Under the pieces are notes generated by a model that was given only the letters and a program-made list of their open reading frames with translations, did no database searches and was not told the DNA's origin. A program made the position numbers and the translations under genes. Shown here one piece after another: positions 16,890 through 24,920 of a stretch of DNA of 44,300 nucleotides; position 1 is the first letter of the stretch; every line of letters begins with the position of its first letter. The DNA is taken from the NCBI GenBank assembly GCA_046543175.1, contig JBKGZY010000003.1, positions 1-44,300 of the forward strand, in the 5' to 3' direction. Source of the stretch: Dichotomicrobium sp046543175 (GTDB lineage: Bacteria; Pseudomonadota; Alphaproteobacteria; Rhizobiales; Rhodomicrobiaceae).

Positions 16890-17654
16890 TCAGCGGTTTT
16901 TTCCGATCCAGTCGGCAAGAAAATGATTGAGCCACAGCCGCTGGCGCGGGCCGTAAACCTGGTGCTCGGACATGTGCTGGCGGCGCGGCTTCGCGCCAGG
17001 CAGGCGCAGCCGCCTATGCGCGGCGGTGGTCCACAGGTCGATCATCGGCAGTGTCATTTCGGGATGAAACTGGAGTCCGAACGCCGCCGGGCCGTACTGA
17101 AAGGCCTGGTCCGCGAACAGCGCGCCCTCGGCCAGGCGGATGGCGCCGCGCGGCGCCTCGAAACCCTCGCGGTGCCACTGGTAGACATGGCTGGGCCAGT
17201 GCGGAAACCGCTCACCGGGCCGCAGCGGCCGGATCGGGTGATAGCCGATCTCCACCTGTCCGCGCCGATGGAAGAAAACCCGGCCGCCGAGATGGCGCGC
17301 CAGCATCTGCGCGCCGAGGCAGATGCCAAGGAACGGCCGCTCGGCGGTGAGCGTGCGCTCGATCAGGTCGTATTCGGCGCGGAGATAGTCGAAGGAATCG
17401 TTTGCGCTCATCGGGCCGCCGAAAATGACCACGCCGGCGTAGCCATCCATGCTTCCGGGAAGCGGATCGCCGAAGCGCGGCCGGCGCATGTCCAGCGCGT
17501 AACCGTGCCCCTTGAGCCAGCGGCCGACATAGCCCGGATTGGAGCGGCGCTGATGCACGACGACGAGAACCTTCTTTCCCCCGGCCGTCTGCTGGCGCGG
17601 GGTTCCCTCCCCCGCGCCCGTCATTGTCTCGTGATCGCGGCTCACATCTTTCAT
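16890..17654 (-). CDS. Class I glutamine amidotransferase (GuaA-type GATase domain protein)
   Basis: A 254-residue stand-alone amidotransferase that would hydrolyse glutamine (or a gamma-glutamyl compound) and pass on ammonia. It has the nucleophile elbow GICLGAQ with C112, an oxyanion-type loop VIFGGPMSAND, and the catalytic H197 and E199 in GLQFHPEMT, so the triad is complete. No synthetase domain is attached. The wording resembles the free GMP-synthase-like GATases of proteobacteria. The first ~25 residues are not conserved and the true start could be M11. Its ATG overlaps the SDR stop (ATGA), so it is the third gene of a terB-SDR-GATase operon. Confidence 0.87.
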   Translation of the reverse strand: MKDVSRDHETMTGAGEGTPRQQTAGGKKVLVVVHQRRSNPGYVGRWLKGHGYALDMRRPRFGDPLPGSMDGYAGVVIFGGPMSANDSFDYLRAEYDLIERTLTAERPFLGICLGAQMLARHLGGRVFFHRRGQVEIGYHPIRPLRPGERFPHWPSHVYQWHREGFEAPRGAIRLAEGALFADQAFQYGPAAFGLQFHPEMTLPMIDLWTTAAHRRLRLPGAKPRRQHMSEHQVYGPRQRLWLNHFLADWIGKNR

Positions 17655-18529
17655 GGTTGCAGAAATCTCCGCTTTTTCAGCAAGGCCCCCATCAAGGGCG
17701 TCGTCAATGTATGCGGCAGAATGCGCACGGCGAAATAGTTGAAGGTCGTCAATATCCCCGGCAATATCAGCACCTTGCGGCAGCGATAGCCCCGGTAGGC
17801 CGCGCGCGCGACGATGTCCGGGTCCATGCAGCCGAACACCTTGGTATAAAGCGCCGACTCCGCCCCCATGCGCGCGTGGAAGCGTGTCGCCACCGGCCCC
17901 GGCACCACCACGGATAGGCGCGTGCCCCGTCCGCCGATTTCGTGCGCCACCGCCTCGGTCAGGGAAATCACGTAGGCCTTGCTGGCATAATAGGCGGCCT
18001 GGTACGGCCCCGGCAACGACCCGCCCAGCGAGGCGACGTTGAGAATCCCGCCATCGGCGCGCGAGAGCATCTCCGGCAGATAGCGGTGCATCAGGTCGCT
18101 CAGGACGCGCATGTTCAAATCCGCCAGCCGCAGCACATCGGCGTGCGCGTGCCCGGCGAATGGCCCGCTCAGCCCGATCGCGGCGTTGTTGACCAGCACA
18201 TCCACGCGCAGGCCGCGCGCCTTCAACTCCGCCGCCAGACGGTCACAGGCGCCGGTCTGCACCAGATCGGCGTGAATACAGTCGACCGTGACACCGTGGC
18301 CATCGCGCAGTTGTCTCGCACACTCTTCCAGCCTGTCGGGGCTGCGCGCGACCAGCGCAAGATCGTGGCCCGCAGCGGCGAACTCGCGCGAAAGCGCCAT
18401 GCCGATCCCTTCGCTCGCGCCAGTGATCAGAACGACATCGCGCCGGGAGTCGTCCGGGGCGGGACCAGCGCCGGCCGGCACGTTGCGGCGCGCCCAGGCC
18501 CGTTCGAGTCGCTGAAAAACCCCGCTCAT
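17651..18529 (-). CDS. Short-chain dehydrogenase/reductase
   Basis: NAD(P)-dependent oxidoreductase of 292 residues. The Rossmann motif is TGASEGIG (36-43), NNAAIG matches the NNAG motif, and the catalytic residues are a serine in VASLGGS and Y180-x-x-x-K184 (YYASK). A long N-terminal extension of about 30 residues precedes the fold, and the C-terminus has a basic, partly hydrophobic tail (ILTTFNYFAVRILPHTLTTPLMGALLKKRRF) that may touch the membrane. The wording recalls the DltE/YqjQ-like 'SDR family NAD(P)-dependent oxidoreductase' acting on lipids or ketones, but the substrate is unknown. It lies between terB (19-nt gap) and the GATase (4-nt overlap). Confidence 0.88.
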   Translation of the reverse strand: MSGVFQRLERAWARRNVPAGAGPAPDDSRRDVVLITGASEGIGMALSREFAAAGHDLALVARSPDRLEECARQLRDGHGVTVDCIHADLVQTGACDRLAAELKARGLRVDVLVNNAAIGLSGPFAGHAHADVLRLADLNMRVLSDLMHRYLPEMLSRADGGILNVASLGGSLPGPYQAAYYASKAYVISLTEAVAHEIGGRGTRLSVVVPGPVATRFHARMGAESALYTKVFGCMDPDIVARAAYRGYRCRKVLILPGILTTFNYFAVRILPHTLTTPLMGALLKKRRFLQP

Positions 18530-18548
18530 CGGCCCGGCGCCCCCGGAT

Positions 18549-19010
18549 TTATTGCTGCGCCTCGACCTTCTTGCGGGCGCGAATGCGTTCGCGCGAGGAA
18601 ATACCGAGCAGTTCCGCCGTGCGCCAGATCAGGTTTTCCTCGTATCCGTGGACCTCGCCATCAGCGAAGGCGATCTCCCACATCATTTCGATGATCTCGA
18701 GGCGGTCCTCCTCGGACAGTTCCTTTTTCAGCTTCGAGGTGAAGCTGTAGATATCCACGGCGTGACGTTCGCTGCGCTCGGCCGCGACGACGAGCTCGTG
18801 CAACTGGTCATCGGACAGCGCGTAACGCTCCTTCAGCACCGCCTGCAGACGTTTGGTCTCGGCTTCCTCAACATAGCCGTCGATGGTGCTGGCATGCACC
18901 AGCAGAGCCGCTGCGGCGAGGCGGGTGTCATTGACATCTTCGTCCTTGCCGGGCTTCGCCTCGTCGCCGGAAACCAGATTGTCCAGCACTTGTCCCAGTG
19001 TCCTGATCAT
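18549..19010 (-). CDS. TerB-family protein
   Basis: A 153-residue helical protein of the TerB/DUF533 tellurite-resistance-like superfamily. The acidic segments STIDGYVEEAETKRL and FADGEVHGYEENLIWRTAELLGIS are the paired helix motifs that carry the metal-binding acidic residues. I chose ATG 19010 (MIRTLGQVLDNL), which has a GAGG ribosome site; an in-frame start 54 bases upstream has none. It heads an operon with an SDR and a glutamine amidotransferase. Alphaproteobacterial TerB proteins of this short type usually stand alone and have no proven role; tellurite resistance should not be assumed. Confidence 0.85.
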   Translation of the reverse strand: MIRTLGQVLDNLVSGDEAKPGKDEDVNDTRLAAAALLVHASTIDGYVEEAETKRLQAVLKERYALSDDQLHELVVAAERSERHAVDIYSFTSKLKKELSEEDRLEIIEMMWEIAFADGEVHGYEENLIWRTAELLGISSRERIRARKKVEAQQ

Positions 19011-19344
19011 GTGACCTCGCCTGTTCGCGGGTTGCGGCGGCACCGCTCCACCATGCGCTGACATATCGACTTTGCGGCCTGAGACGATTCGCGGCCAGGT
19101 TATTGCGGTGGCGGCTGGCGCTGATTTGCAAGAAAAATGGGGCTTGACGCGGTCAATTTAAAGCATGGCGGGCTTCCCGCGCCACGTCGCCGCCGATTAA
19201 CGCAATCCCGCGCGGAGACGGTCTATTCATGCAATGGCAATCCTTTTGGTCCAACGCTAGGGCCGTGCGGTCAGACGCCCGGCGATGCCGGTTCGGGCAC
19301 CGGGCACAGGCCGGGCGAAAACACCAGTGTGACGGCGTTGGGAC
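19011..19344. other. 334-nt intergenic stretch between divergent genes
   Basis: This is the shared upstream region of terB (minus) and the unknown gene at 19345 (plus). It must hold both promoters. I see no strong -35/-10 pair, clear palindrome or credible short gene. Confidence 0.45.
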
Positions 19345-19902
19345 ATGGACACGGATTTCAATTTCGCGGATGACGAGTGGTTCTGGAAAGCCTGGTCGGA
19401 GACGATCACGAAACGCTATGCCAACGCGCTGCACGGGCATTACAGCCGGCATGCCGACTCCACGCTCGTGAACGGGCACACCCTGCTCAGCAGCGAGTTC
19501 CTGGAGCAGTACGCCGCGCTCGTGATGCTGCTGGAGCGGTTTCCGTGGGCGCCCGGCGCACTGGCCGGGGAACTGTCGCGCTGGCGCCCGCGCACCTATG
19601 AAGACTATTTCCGCGCCACCGGTCTGCGTGACGGGCAGTTCGCGATCGCCGCATTCGCCAGCACGCCCGCGTCGGTGCGCCGGTCCTTTCTCGCAGCCGT
19701 CGCGCGACTCGACGACGAGTGTCTCGGCGCGGTCGAGGCGGTGGGCCGGGTCGCGCGGGGCGGACGTCCCGATCTGCTGCCGGGCCTGTGCCGGGAGCGT
19801 GCCCAGCGCGTGCGGGCACGGATCGACGAGGTGGCAGGCCTGATCGCCGCCAGGGAGGTGCGCCAACCGGCGGGCAGCCACCGGGCAGTCGCGCGGCGCT
19901 GA
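19345..19902 (+). CDS. Hypothetical protein
   Basis: A 185-residue soluble, mainly helical, arginine- and alanine-rich product with an aromatic N-terminus (DFNFADDEWFWKAWSETITKRYANALHG) and a C-terminal helical stretch rich in Arg/Glu/Ala. No signal peptide or membrane segment is seen. Codon use is strongly GC at third positions throughout, which supports real coding. The ribosome site is weak (TTGGGAC). I do not recognise the family. It stands divergent from terB and 120 bases before an AHSA1-type gene in the same direction. Confidence 0.6.
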   Translation: MDTDFNFADDEWFWKAWSETITKRYANALHGHYSRHADSTLVNGHTLLSSEFLEQYAALVMLLERFPWAPGALAGELSRWRPRTYEDYFRATGLRDGQFAIAAFASTPASVRRSFLAAVARLDDECLGAVEAVGRVARGGRPDLLPGLCRERAQRVRARIDEVAGLIAAREVRQPAGSHRAVARR

Positions 19903-20022
19903 CGGATCGCGCTCCGGGAGCCAACGTTCCGGCTTGACATCAGCCGCCGAAGAAGGTGAAGGATCGGCGCTGAACCGGCTGGTGTCGGACAGGATTGGCG
20001 ACACCGTGATGAGATTCACGCC

Positions 20023-20502
20023 ATGAGCAAGTTGTCGGGCAAGGGGCGAACCGACTCGGCTTCGAGGCTCGTTCGCGCCTCGCCGTCAGCGATTTATCGG
20101 GCCTTCGTGGATCCCGCGGCTCTGGCCTCGTGGCTGCCGCCAGCGGGAATGAAAGGTCGCGTCGATGCATTCGATGCAACAGAGGGCGGCGCCTTTCGGA
20201 TCACCCTGATGTATGAGTCCCAGGAACATGTGGCGCCCGGCAAGACCTCGGACCACGCTGACGTCGTCCGGGGACGCTTCGTCGAACTGGTTCCGGGCGA
20301 GCGGATCGTGCAACAGGTCGAATTCGAGTCCGCCAACCCCGCCTTCGCCGGGATAATGACGATTACCTGGCGCCTGGCGGCCGTCGCTGAAGGCACCGAC
20401 GTTACCGTCCTGTGCGAAAACGTTCCTGAAGGCATAAGACGGGAGGATCACGAGACGGGACTGCGATCAAGTCTGGCCAATCTTGCCGCCTTCACCGAAT
20501 GA
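20023..20502 (+). CDS. AHSA1/SRPBCC-family protein
   Basis: A 159-residue START-like hydrophobic-pocket protein. RLVRASPSAIYRAFVDPAALASWLPPAGMKGRVDAFD is the typical opening of AHSA1-type bacterial SRPBCC proteins. GGAFRITLMYE, VRGRFVELVPGERIVQQVEFES and the end ETGLRSSLANLAAFTE follow the family pattern. Members bind small ligands or modulate other proteins; the ligand here is unknown. Some family members are encoded next to ArsR regulators, but none is present. The gene stands alone with about 120 bases on its 5' side and 190 on its 3' side. Confidence 0.85.
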   Translation: MSKLSGKGRTDSASRLVRASPSAIYRAFVDPAALASWLPPAGMKGRVDAFDATEGGAFRITLMYESQEHVAPGKTSDHADVVRGRFVELVPGERIVQQVEFESANPAFAGIMTITWRLAAVAEGTDVTVLCENVPEGIRREDHETGLRSSLANLAAFTE

Positions 20503-20542
20503 TGGTGGCGCGTTAACGGGCACGTTTTCCCGCAGGCGTGAC

Positions 20543-20585
20543 TTGACGCCGCGTCGGCTGCGCACATTTTACAACAGGTGTAAAA
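20543..20585 (+). promoter_or_regulatory. Promoter with operator-like palindrome upstream of the Pr6Pr membrane gene
   Basis: TTGACG (20543-20548) and CATTTT (20565-20570, 16-base gap) form a candidate promoter. Its -10 region overlaps a perfect inverted repeat, TTTTACA-ACAGG-TGTAAAA (20567-20585). The symmetry, AT content and position suggest a binding site for a dimeric repressor (TetR-like spacing), controlling the gene that starts about 105 bases downstream. No candidate repressor gene lies next to it. Confidence 0.45.
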
Positions 20586-20690
20586 CGCCAAGTCGGGGCG
20601 CATACCCGGTTTCGCAGCACGCGGGATAGACTTGGCCGCCGTTCGGACTTGGCGCCGGGCCAGCGCGCAATGCCGGCGAGGAAAGCGCGG

Positions 20691-21338
20691 ATGAAACCTC
20701 TGTTTCGTTTACTGCTGGGTGTGGTGACCCTGGCCGGGATCGTCCTGTCCTACTTTTACGGTCCGCACAACGAGATCGCAGACGCCGTCACCCGGAACGT
20801 CAGTTACTTCAGCTTTTTCACCATTCAGACGAACATCCTCGTCGCGCTGGCCACGCTTGTGCCTGTCTTCGCCCCGTCCAGCGCAGCAGGGCGATTCTTC
20901 GACAGCGCGCCGGTGCGCACGGCGATCGCCAACTACATCATCGTCGTTGGCGTGGTCTACGACATCCTGCTTGCTCAACTGTGGGAACCGGAAGGGCTGA
21001 ACCTCATTTCCCTCGTCATCCTGCATTACATCACGCCGGTCATGTTCGTGGCCGACTGGCTGCTGTTCAACGAAAAGGGCGAGACGCGCTGGACCGGCAG
21101 TGTCTGGGTGCTGGCCTACCCGGCGGTCTACGCGGCGTGGACGCTGGCCCGCGGCGCGATGACGGGGTGGTATCCATATCCGTTCATCGACGTAGCGGAT
21201 CTCGGCTATGCGGTCGCGCTGAGGAACATGGCCGCGCTGGCCGCGGCGTTCGTCGTCCTGCAACTGGTTCTGATCGGTATCGACAAGTCTCTGACGTTGC
21301 TGAAATACGGCACGGCCCGCTCGCATGCCAGGCAATAG
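20691..21338 (+). CDS. Pr6Pr-family integral membrane protein
   Basis: A 215-residue protein with about six hydrophobic segments. It matches the Pr6Pr (FAR-17a/AIG1-like) bacterial membrane family: NVSYFSFFTIQTNILVAL, then a conserved histidine in LVILHYITPVMFVADWLLF, and WYPYPFIDVADLGY near the fifth segment. These features (FTxQTN, HxxxP, YPYPFxD) are family hallmarks. The eukaryotic AIG1/ADTRP relatives are threonine hydrolases of fatty-acid esters, but the bacterial role is not established. I chose ATG 20691 because AGGAAAG sits at good distance; ATG 20670 is the alternative. A palindromic operator lies about 105 bases upstream. Confidence 0.82.
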   Translation: MKPLFRLLLGVVTLAGIVLSYFYGPHNEIADAVTRNVSYFSFFTIQTNILVALATLVPVFAPSSAAGRFFDSAPVRTAIANYIIVVGVVYDILLAQLWEPEGLNLISLVILHYITPVMFVADWLLFNEKGETRWTGSVWVLAYPAVYAAWTLARGAMTGWYPYPFIDVADLGYAVALRNMAALAAAFVVLQLVLIGIDKSLTLLKYGTARSHARQ

Positions 21339-21553
21339 CACCGGAGACTTGCGAACATTGACAACGACATCCGCCGCGGTGTAGTCACAGGGCTGGTACG
21401 CGTGGAACATGAGTCCACGCGGCAAAGGCGCTGCCCGAGGCCATTTCCAAATCGGACAAATCAAAGCCCGCGATCAACGGCTTTTCCCGTGAAGGGAAGC
21501 AATTGCGTTCGCGGCGCCACAGGGCGCGGTAACGGACAAGAAAGGCTTTGGAG

Positions 21554-22282
21554 ATGTATGCGGTCATTCGCACGGGCGGCAAGCAATATCGCGTCGCGCC
21601 CGACCAGGAAGTGCAGATCGAGAAGATCGACGCCGCGGAAGGCGAGCGCATCGAGTTCGACGACGTGCTGATGATCGGCAAGGACGGCGGGGATGTGCAG
21701 GTCGGCTCGCCGCGGGTCGATGGCGCGCGCGTATCCGCCGAAGTTCTGGAACAGGGCCGCGGCGACAAGATCGTCGTCTTCAAGAAGAAGCGCCGCAAGA
21801 ATTACCGCCGCAAGAACGGCCACCGTCAGCATCTGACCACGATCCGCGTGCTGGAAGTGCTCGGCGCGGGCGACAAGGCGGAGAAGAAGCCGGGCGAGAG
21901 CACGGGTAAGAAGGCCGAGCCCGGCGAAGGGATGGGCGCCGCCGCCGCGAAAGGCACCAAGGCCAAGGCCGAGTCCGGCAAGAGCGGCGCGAAGTCGGCA
22001 AAGGCTGAATCGGACAAAGGCAAAAGCAAGGCATCCGCCAAGGCGAAAGCAGCGGGCTTTGAAAAGCTCGACGCGCCGCAGGGCGAGGCCGACGATCTGA
22101 AGAAGCTGCCGGGCGTCGGGCCGAAACTGGCGGAAAAACTGAACGATTATGGTATATTCCATTTCCATCAGCTCGCCGCGATGAGCGAGAGCGATGTCGA
22201 GGAAATGGATTCCGCGCTCGAACTCAAGGGCCGCGCGAGCCGGGATGACTGGGTCGGACAGGCCAGGCAGATGCTCGAGTAG
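21554..22282 (+). CDS. rplU: 50S ribosomal protein L21 with C-terminal helix-hairpin-helix extension
   Basis: Residues 1-103 are ribosomal protein L21 (MYAVIRTGGKQYRV ... KKKRRKNYRRKNGHRQHLT), which binds 23S rRNA. The protein is 242 residues, more than twice the bacterial norm of about 103. A lysine/alanine/serine-rich, probably flexible linker covers about 105-175. A helix-hairpin-helix domain covers about 178-242 (DDLKKLPGVGPKLAEKLNDYG, then IFHFHQLAAMSESDVEEMD). Similar domains end some alphaproteobacterial NuoE and L21 proteins. ATG 21554 fits the family; a TTG two codons earlier does not. rpmA follows after 74 bases, the standard order. Confidence 0.95.
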   Translation: MYAVIRTGGKQYRVAPDQEVQIEKIDAAEGERIEFDDVLMIGKDGGDVQVGSPRVDGARVSAEVLEQGRGDKIVVFKKKRRKNYRRKNGHRQHLTTIRVLEVLGAGDKAEKKPGESTGKKAEPGEGMGAAAAKGTKAKAESGKSGAKSAKAESDKGKSKASAKAKAAGFEKLDAPQGEADDLKKLPGVGPKLAEKLNDYGIFHFHQLAAMSESDVEEMDSALELKGRASRDDWVGQARQMLE

Positions 22283-22356
22283 CGGACGCGCGGGCATTGG
22301 CGCAGGAATTCGATGAGCCGACAAGAGGCTCGACAGGACAGTGAGAGACCGGGACC

Positions 22357-22611
22357 ATGGCACACAAGAAGGCAGGCGGTTCGTCACGTAACGGACGCGA
22401 CACGATCGGGCGACGCCTCGGCGTCAAGAAATTCGGCGGCCAGCACGTGCTCGCCGGCAACATCATCATCCGCCAGCGCGGCACGAAATGGCACCCCGGC
22501 GACGGCGTCGGCATGGGGCGCGATTTCACGATCTTCGCGGTTCGCGAGGGCCGGGTGGCGTTCCGCAACGTCCGGGGCGGACGGACGACAGTTTCGGTTG
22601 AGCCGGAATAG
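22357..22611 (+). CDS. rpmA: 50S ribosomal protein L27
   Basis: Ribosomal protein L27, 84 residues, whose N-terminus reaches the peptidyl-transferase centre. MAHKKAGGSSRNGRDTIGRRLGVKKFGGQHVLAGNIIIRQRG is the invariant family opening, and the protein starts directly at the mature AHKKAGGS sequence with no cleavable extension, as is usual in Proteobacteria. Length is standard. It follows rplU in the same direction and is surely cotranscribed. The ribosome site is weak (GAGAGACCGG), but the start is fixed by homology. The usual downstream partner obgE is not here; an AsmA-family gene follows instead. Confidence 0.97.
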   Translation: MAHKKAGGSSRNGRDTIGRRLGVKKFGGQHVLAGNIIIRQRGTKWHPGDGVGMGRDFTIFAVREGRVAFRNVRGGRTTVSVEPE

Positions 22612-22733
22612 GCCGGGCCATCGCCGGACACGACCGCGCTTCCACGCGATCATGTGAAAAATCAGCGGGCGTCCATGTTTCCGCCGTTCCCAGCGCCGAT
22701 ACTGGCTGTTATCGGTCCGCTTCAGGGGGAGAC

Positions 22734-24713
22734 ATGAGACGGATTCTGGTCATTCTGGGCAGCGCGGCGCTTGTCGTTGTCGCCGCGCTCATCATCGTTC
22801 CGTTCCTGGTGCCGGCCTCGGCGGTCAAGGGAGAGCTCGCCGCCTACGTGAAACAGGTGACCGGGCGTGAGCTTGCGGTCGCGGATGGCGGGCGTTTTCA
22901 GCTTTTCCCGTCGGCCGGTGTCACCTTCGAGGGCGTTCGGCTGTCGGGGCCGGATGGAAATGCGGAACAGCCCTTCCTGCGCGCTGATGCCGTCACCGCC
23001 GAACTCAGCCTCATCTCGCTGGTGGGCGGCGGAATCGCGTTCAACGCGCTGACCCTGGACAACGCGATCATCGACCTGCGGCGCAATACCGGCGGCACGG
23101 TCAACTGGGAGTTCAGCGGGATGCCCGGCACAACGGCGGTGCCCACGCGGGTGCGCCGCGTCAGCTACGCCGCGGCCGCGAGTGGCGAAATGCGCCTCGG
23201 CATCCGCCAGGTGGCCCTGCGTGATTCGATTATCCGCTATCATGCGCCCGACAGCGGCAGTCCGGTCGAGATCACCGATACCAACATGGTCCTGCGCATG
23301 CCGGACATGGAAAGCCCTGCAACGCTGACGGGCCATTTCGACCTGCGCGGTCGCCGGCTCGACGTCGAAGCCGGGCTGGAAACGCCCGGGCGCCTGAACC
23401 GTGGCGAGCCCGCGCAGCTTGTCGCAGAACTGACCAGCGATTTCGGAACCCTGAACTTCGACGGCGATGTAACGGGTGGCGAGGCCGGCGTCTTGGCCGG
23501 CGCGCTCACGGCGCGTTCGGATGCGCCCGCGGAGGTCTTCGCCCTCGCAGGCGCCAATGCCGCGCCCGCCATTGCAAGCGCGAACCTGGAGGCCGATCTC
23601 GAGGCGCGCGATTCCGGTATTGAACTGTCGGACTTACGCGCCGTGCTGGACGACATGACCGCCACGGGAACGCTGAGCGTAGCGACAACCGGCCGACGTC
23701 CCGCGCTCAGCGGGCGGCTCGATTTCGACACGCTGAAGATCGAAGCGTTTGCAATTGAGCCCGTGCTCGCCGCGCGCGACTCGGCCGATGCCGCGAGCAC
23801 CGGCTTATGGACCGCTCACGCCGCGCCGGGCGATGACATTGAAATCGACCTCACGGCACTGGATACGCTCGACGCCGATCTGACGCTCACCGCCGAAACA
23901 CTGACCCGCAAGGCATTGACGGCCCGCGACGCCGCGGCACGGGCGCGCTTGCAGGACGGCGCACTGGCCATCGACCTCTCGCAGCTCAGCCTCTACGACG
24001 GCAGCGCAACAGGCGATTTCGAGTTGAGCGGGCATGAAGGCGTTCCAGTGATCAGCGCGACAGTCGAAGTGTCCGGGGTGGACGGCCTGCCGCTGCTCAG
24101 CGACGCCTCATCCTTCGACTGGTTGTCAGGCAAGCTGGATGGCAGGGTCAAGATCGCCAGCGGCGGCGCAACCGTCAACGAATTGCGGTCGCGCTTGCAG
24201 GGTAAGGCACAAATGCGCATGCGCGACGGCGCGTTGCAGGGCCTGGACCTGCCCGGCATCCTGGCGCGCGTGCAGGCCGGGGAGTTGTCCGAGTTCCGCC
24301 GCCGGGAAGGCGATCGCACGGATTTTTCCCGATTGCAGGCGAACTGGACGATTCGCAAGGGCGTCGGGCAAACCGAGGATCTCCAGCTTGAGGGACCGCT
24401 GGTCAGCGCGACGGGAAGCGGCAAGATGGACTTCCGCAGGGAAACACTCGATCTGAGGCTCAAGCCGCGCGTGACCCCGCGCACGAGCGACGGCGAGGAC
24501 ACCGAGGCGATAGAACTGCCCATCCGCATGCAGGGCGACTGGGCCAAGCCGGCGATTTATCCCGATGTCGAGGAAGCCCTCAAGGAGCCGGAGAAGAGTC
24601 TGGGCGCGGCGAAGAATTTCGGCAAGGCCGTGGAAAAACTTACCGGCGGCGAAGTCAGCGAAGACGACTTCAAGAACGCTGTCGAGGGACTGTTCGGGAA
24701 GAACAAGGACTAA
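22734..24713 (+). CDS. AsmA-family protein
   Basis: A 659-residue inner-membrane-anchored periplasmic protein of the AsmA family (VPS13/Tam-like), thought to assist outer-membrane assembly or phospholipid movement. An N-terminal membrane segment (ILVILGSAALVVVAALIIVPFLVP, residues 3-26) is followed by the AsmA N-terminal domain (LAAYVKQVTGRELAVADGGRFQLFPSAGVTFEGVRLSG). After long beta-repeat regions comes the conserved AsmA_2 C-terminal domain (SGKLDGRVKIASGGATVNELRSRLQGKAQM, and GKMDFRRETLDLRLKPR). A GGGGAGAC ribosome site precedes ATG 22734. It is the last gene of the rplU-rpmA direction and ends near repeat copy B. Confidence 0.9.
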   Translation: MRRILVILGSAALVVVAALIIVPFLVPASAVKGELAAYVKQVTGRELAVADGGRFQLFPSAGVTFEGVRLSGPDGNAEQPFLRADAVTAELSLISLVGGGIAFNALTLDNAIIDLRRNTGGTVNWEFSGMPGTTAVPTRVRRVSYAAAASGEMRLGIRQVALRDSIIRYHAPDSGSPVEITDTNMVLRMPDMESPATLTGHFDLRGRRLDVEAGLETPGRLNRGEPAQLVAELTSDFGTLNFDGDVTGGEAGVLAGALTARSDAPAEVFALAGANAAPAIASANLEADLEARDSGIELSDLRAVLDDMTATGTLSVATTGRRPALSGRLDFDTLKIEAFAIEPVLAARDSADAASTGLWTAHAAPGDDIEIDLTALDTLDADLTLTAETLTRKALTARDAAARARLQDGALAIDLSQLSLYDGSATGDFELSGHEGVPVISATVEVSGVDGLPLLSDASSFDWLSGKLDGRVKIASGGATVNELRSRLQGKAQMRMRDGALQGLDLPGILARVQAGELSEFRRREGDRTDFSRLQANWTIRKGVGQTEDLQLEGPLVSATGSGKMDFRRETLDLRLKPRVTPRTSDGEDTEAIELPIRMQGDWAKPAIYPDVEEALKEPEKSLGAAKNFGKAVEKLTGGEVSEDDFKNAVEGLFGKNKD

Positions 24714-24786
24714 CCCTCGTTGCGATCGGGCCGGACCGGTTCAATCTGCGTCATGTACCTACGGGCCGCCCCTTTCCGCAATGGCA

Positions 24787-24891
24787 TTGCTACAGCATCG
24801 GGCGCTAAATCCGGATCGTCCGATGCTGTAGATTCTTTGGTTCTCGCGCCGGTTTTGCGAAAAACCGGTTTCCACTTTTTCGCCCGGCGCT
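24787..24891 (-). repeat. 105-nt two-hairpin intergenic repeat, copy B
   Basis: Read on the minus strand this is the same element as 44-148: equal length, no gaps, six base differences by eye. Both hairpins are intact, and the terminal CTACAGCAT/ATGCTGTAG stem has become CTACAGCATCGG/CCGATGCTGTAG here, a longer match. It lies between the converging AsmA and lrgB genes and may stop transcription from both. The GANTC site in the middle (GATTC at 24831) is kept, although its variable base differs from copy A. Confidence 0.9.
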
Positions 24892-24920
24892 TTAGGGCAT
24901 GGAGGTGGCGCTGAAATGAC

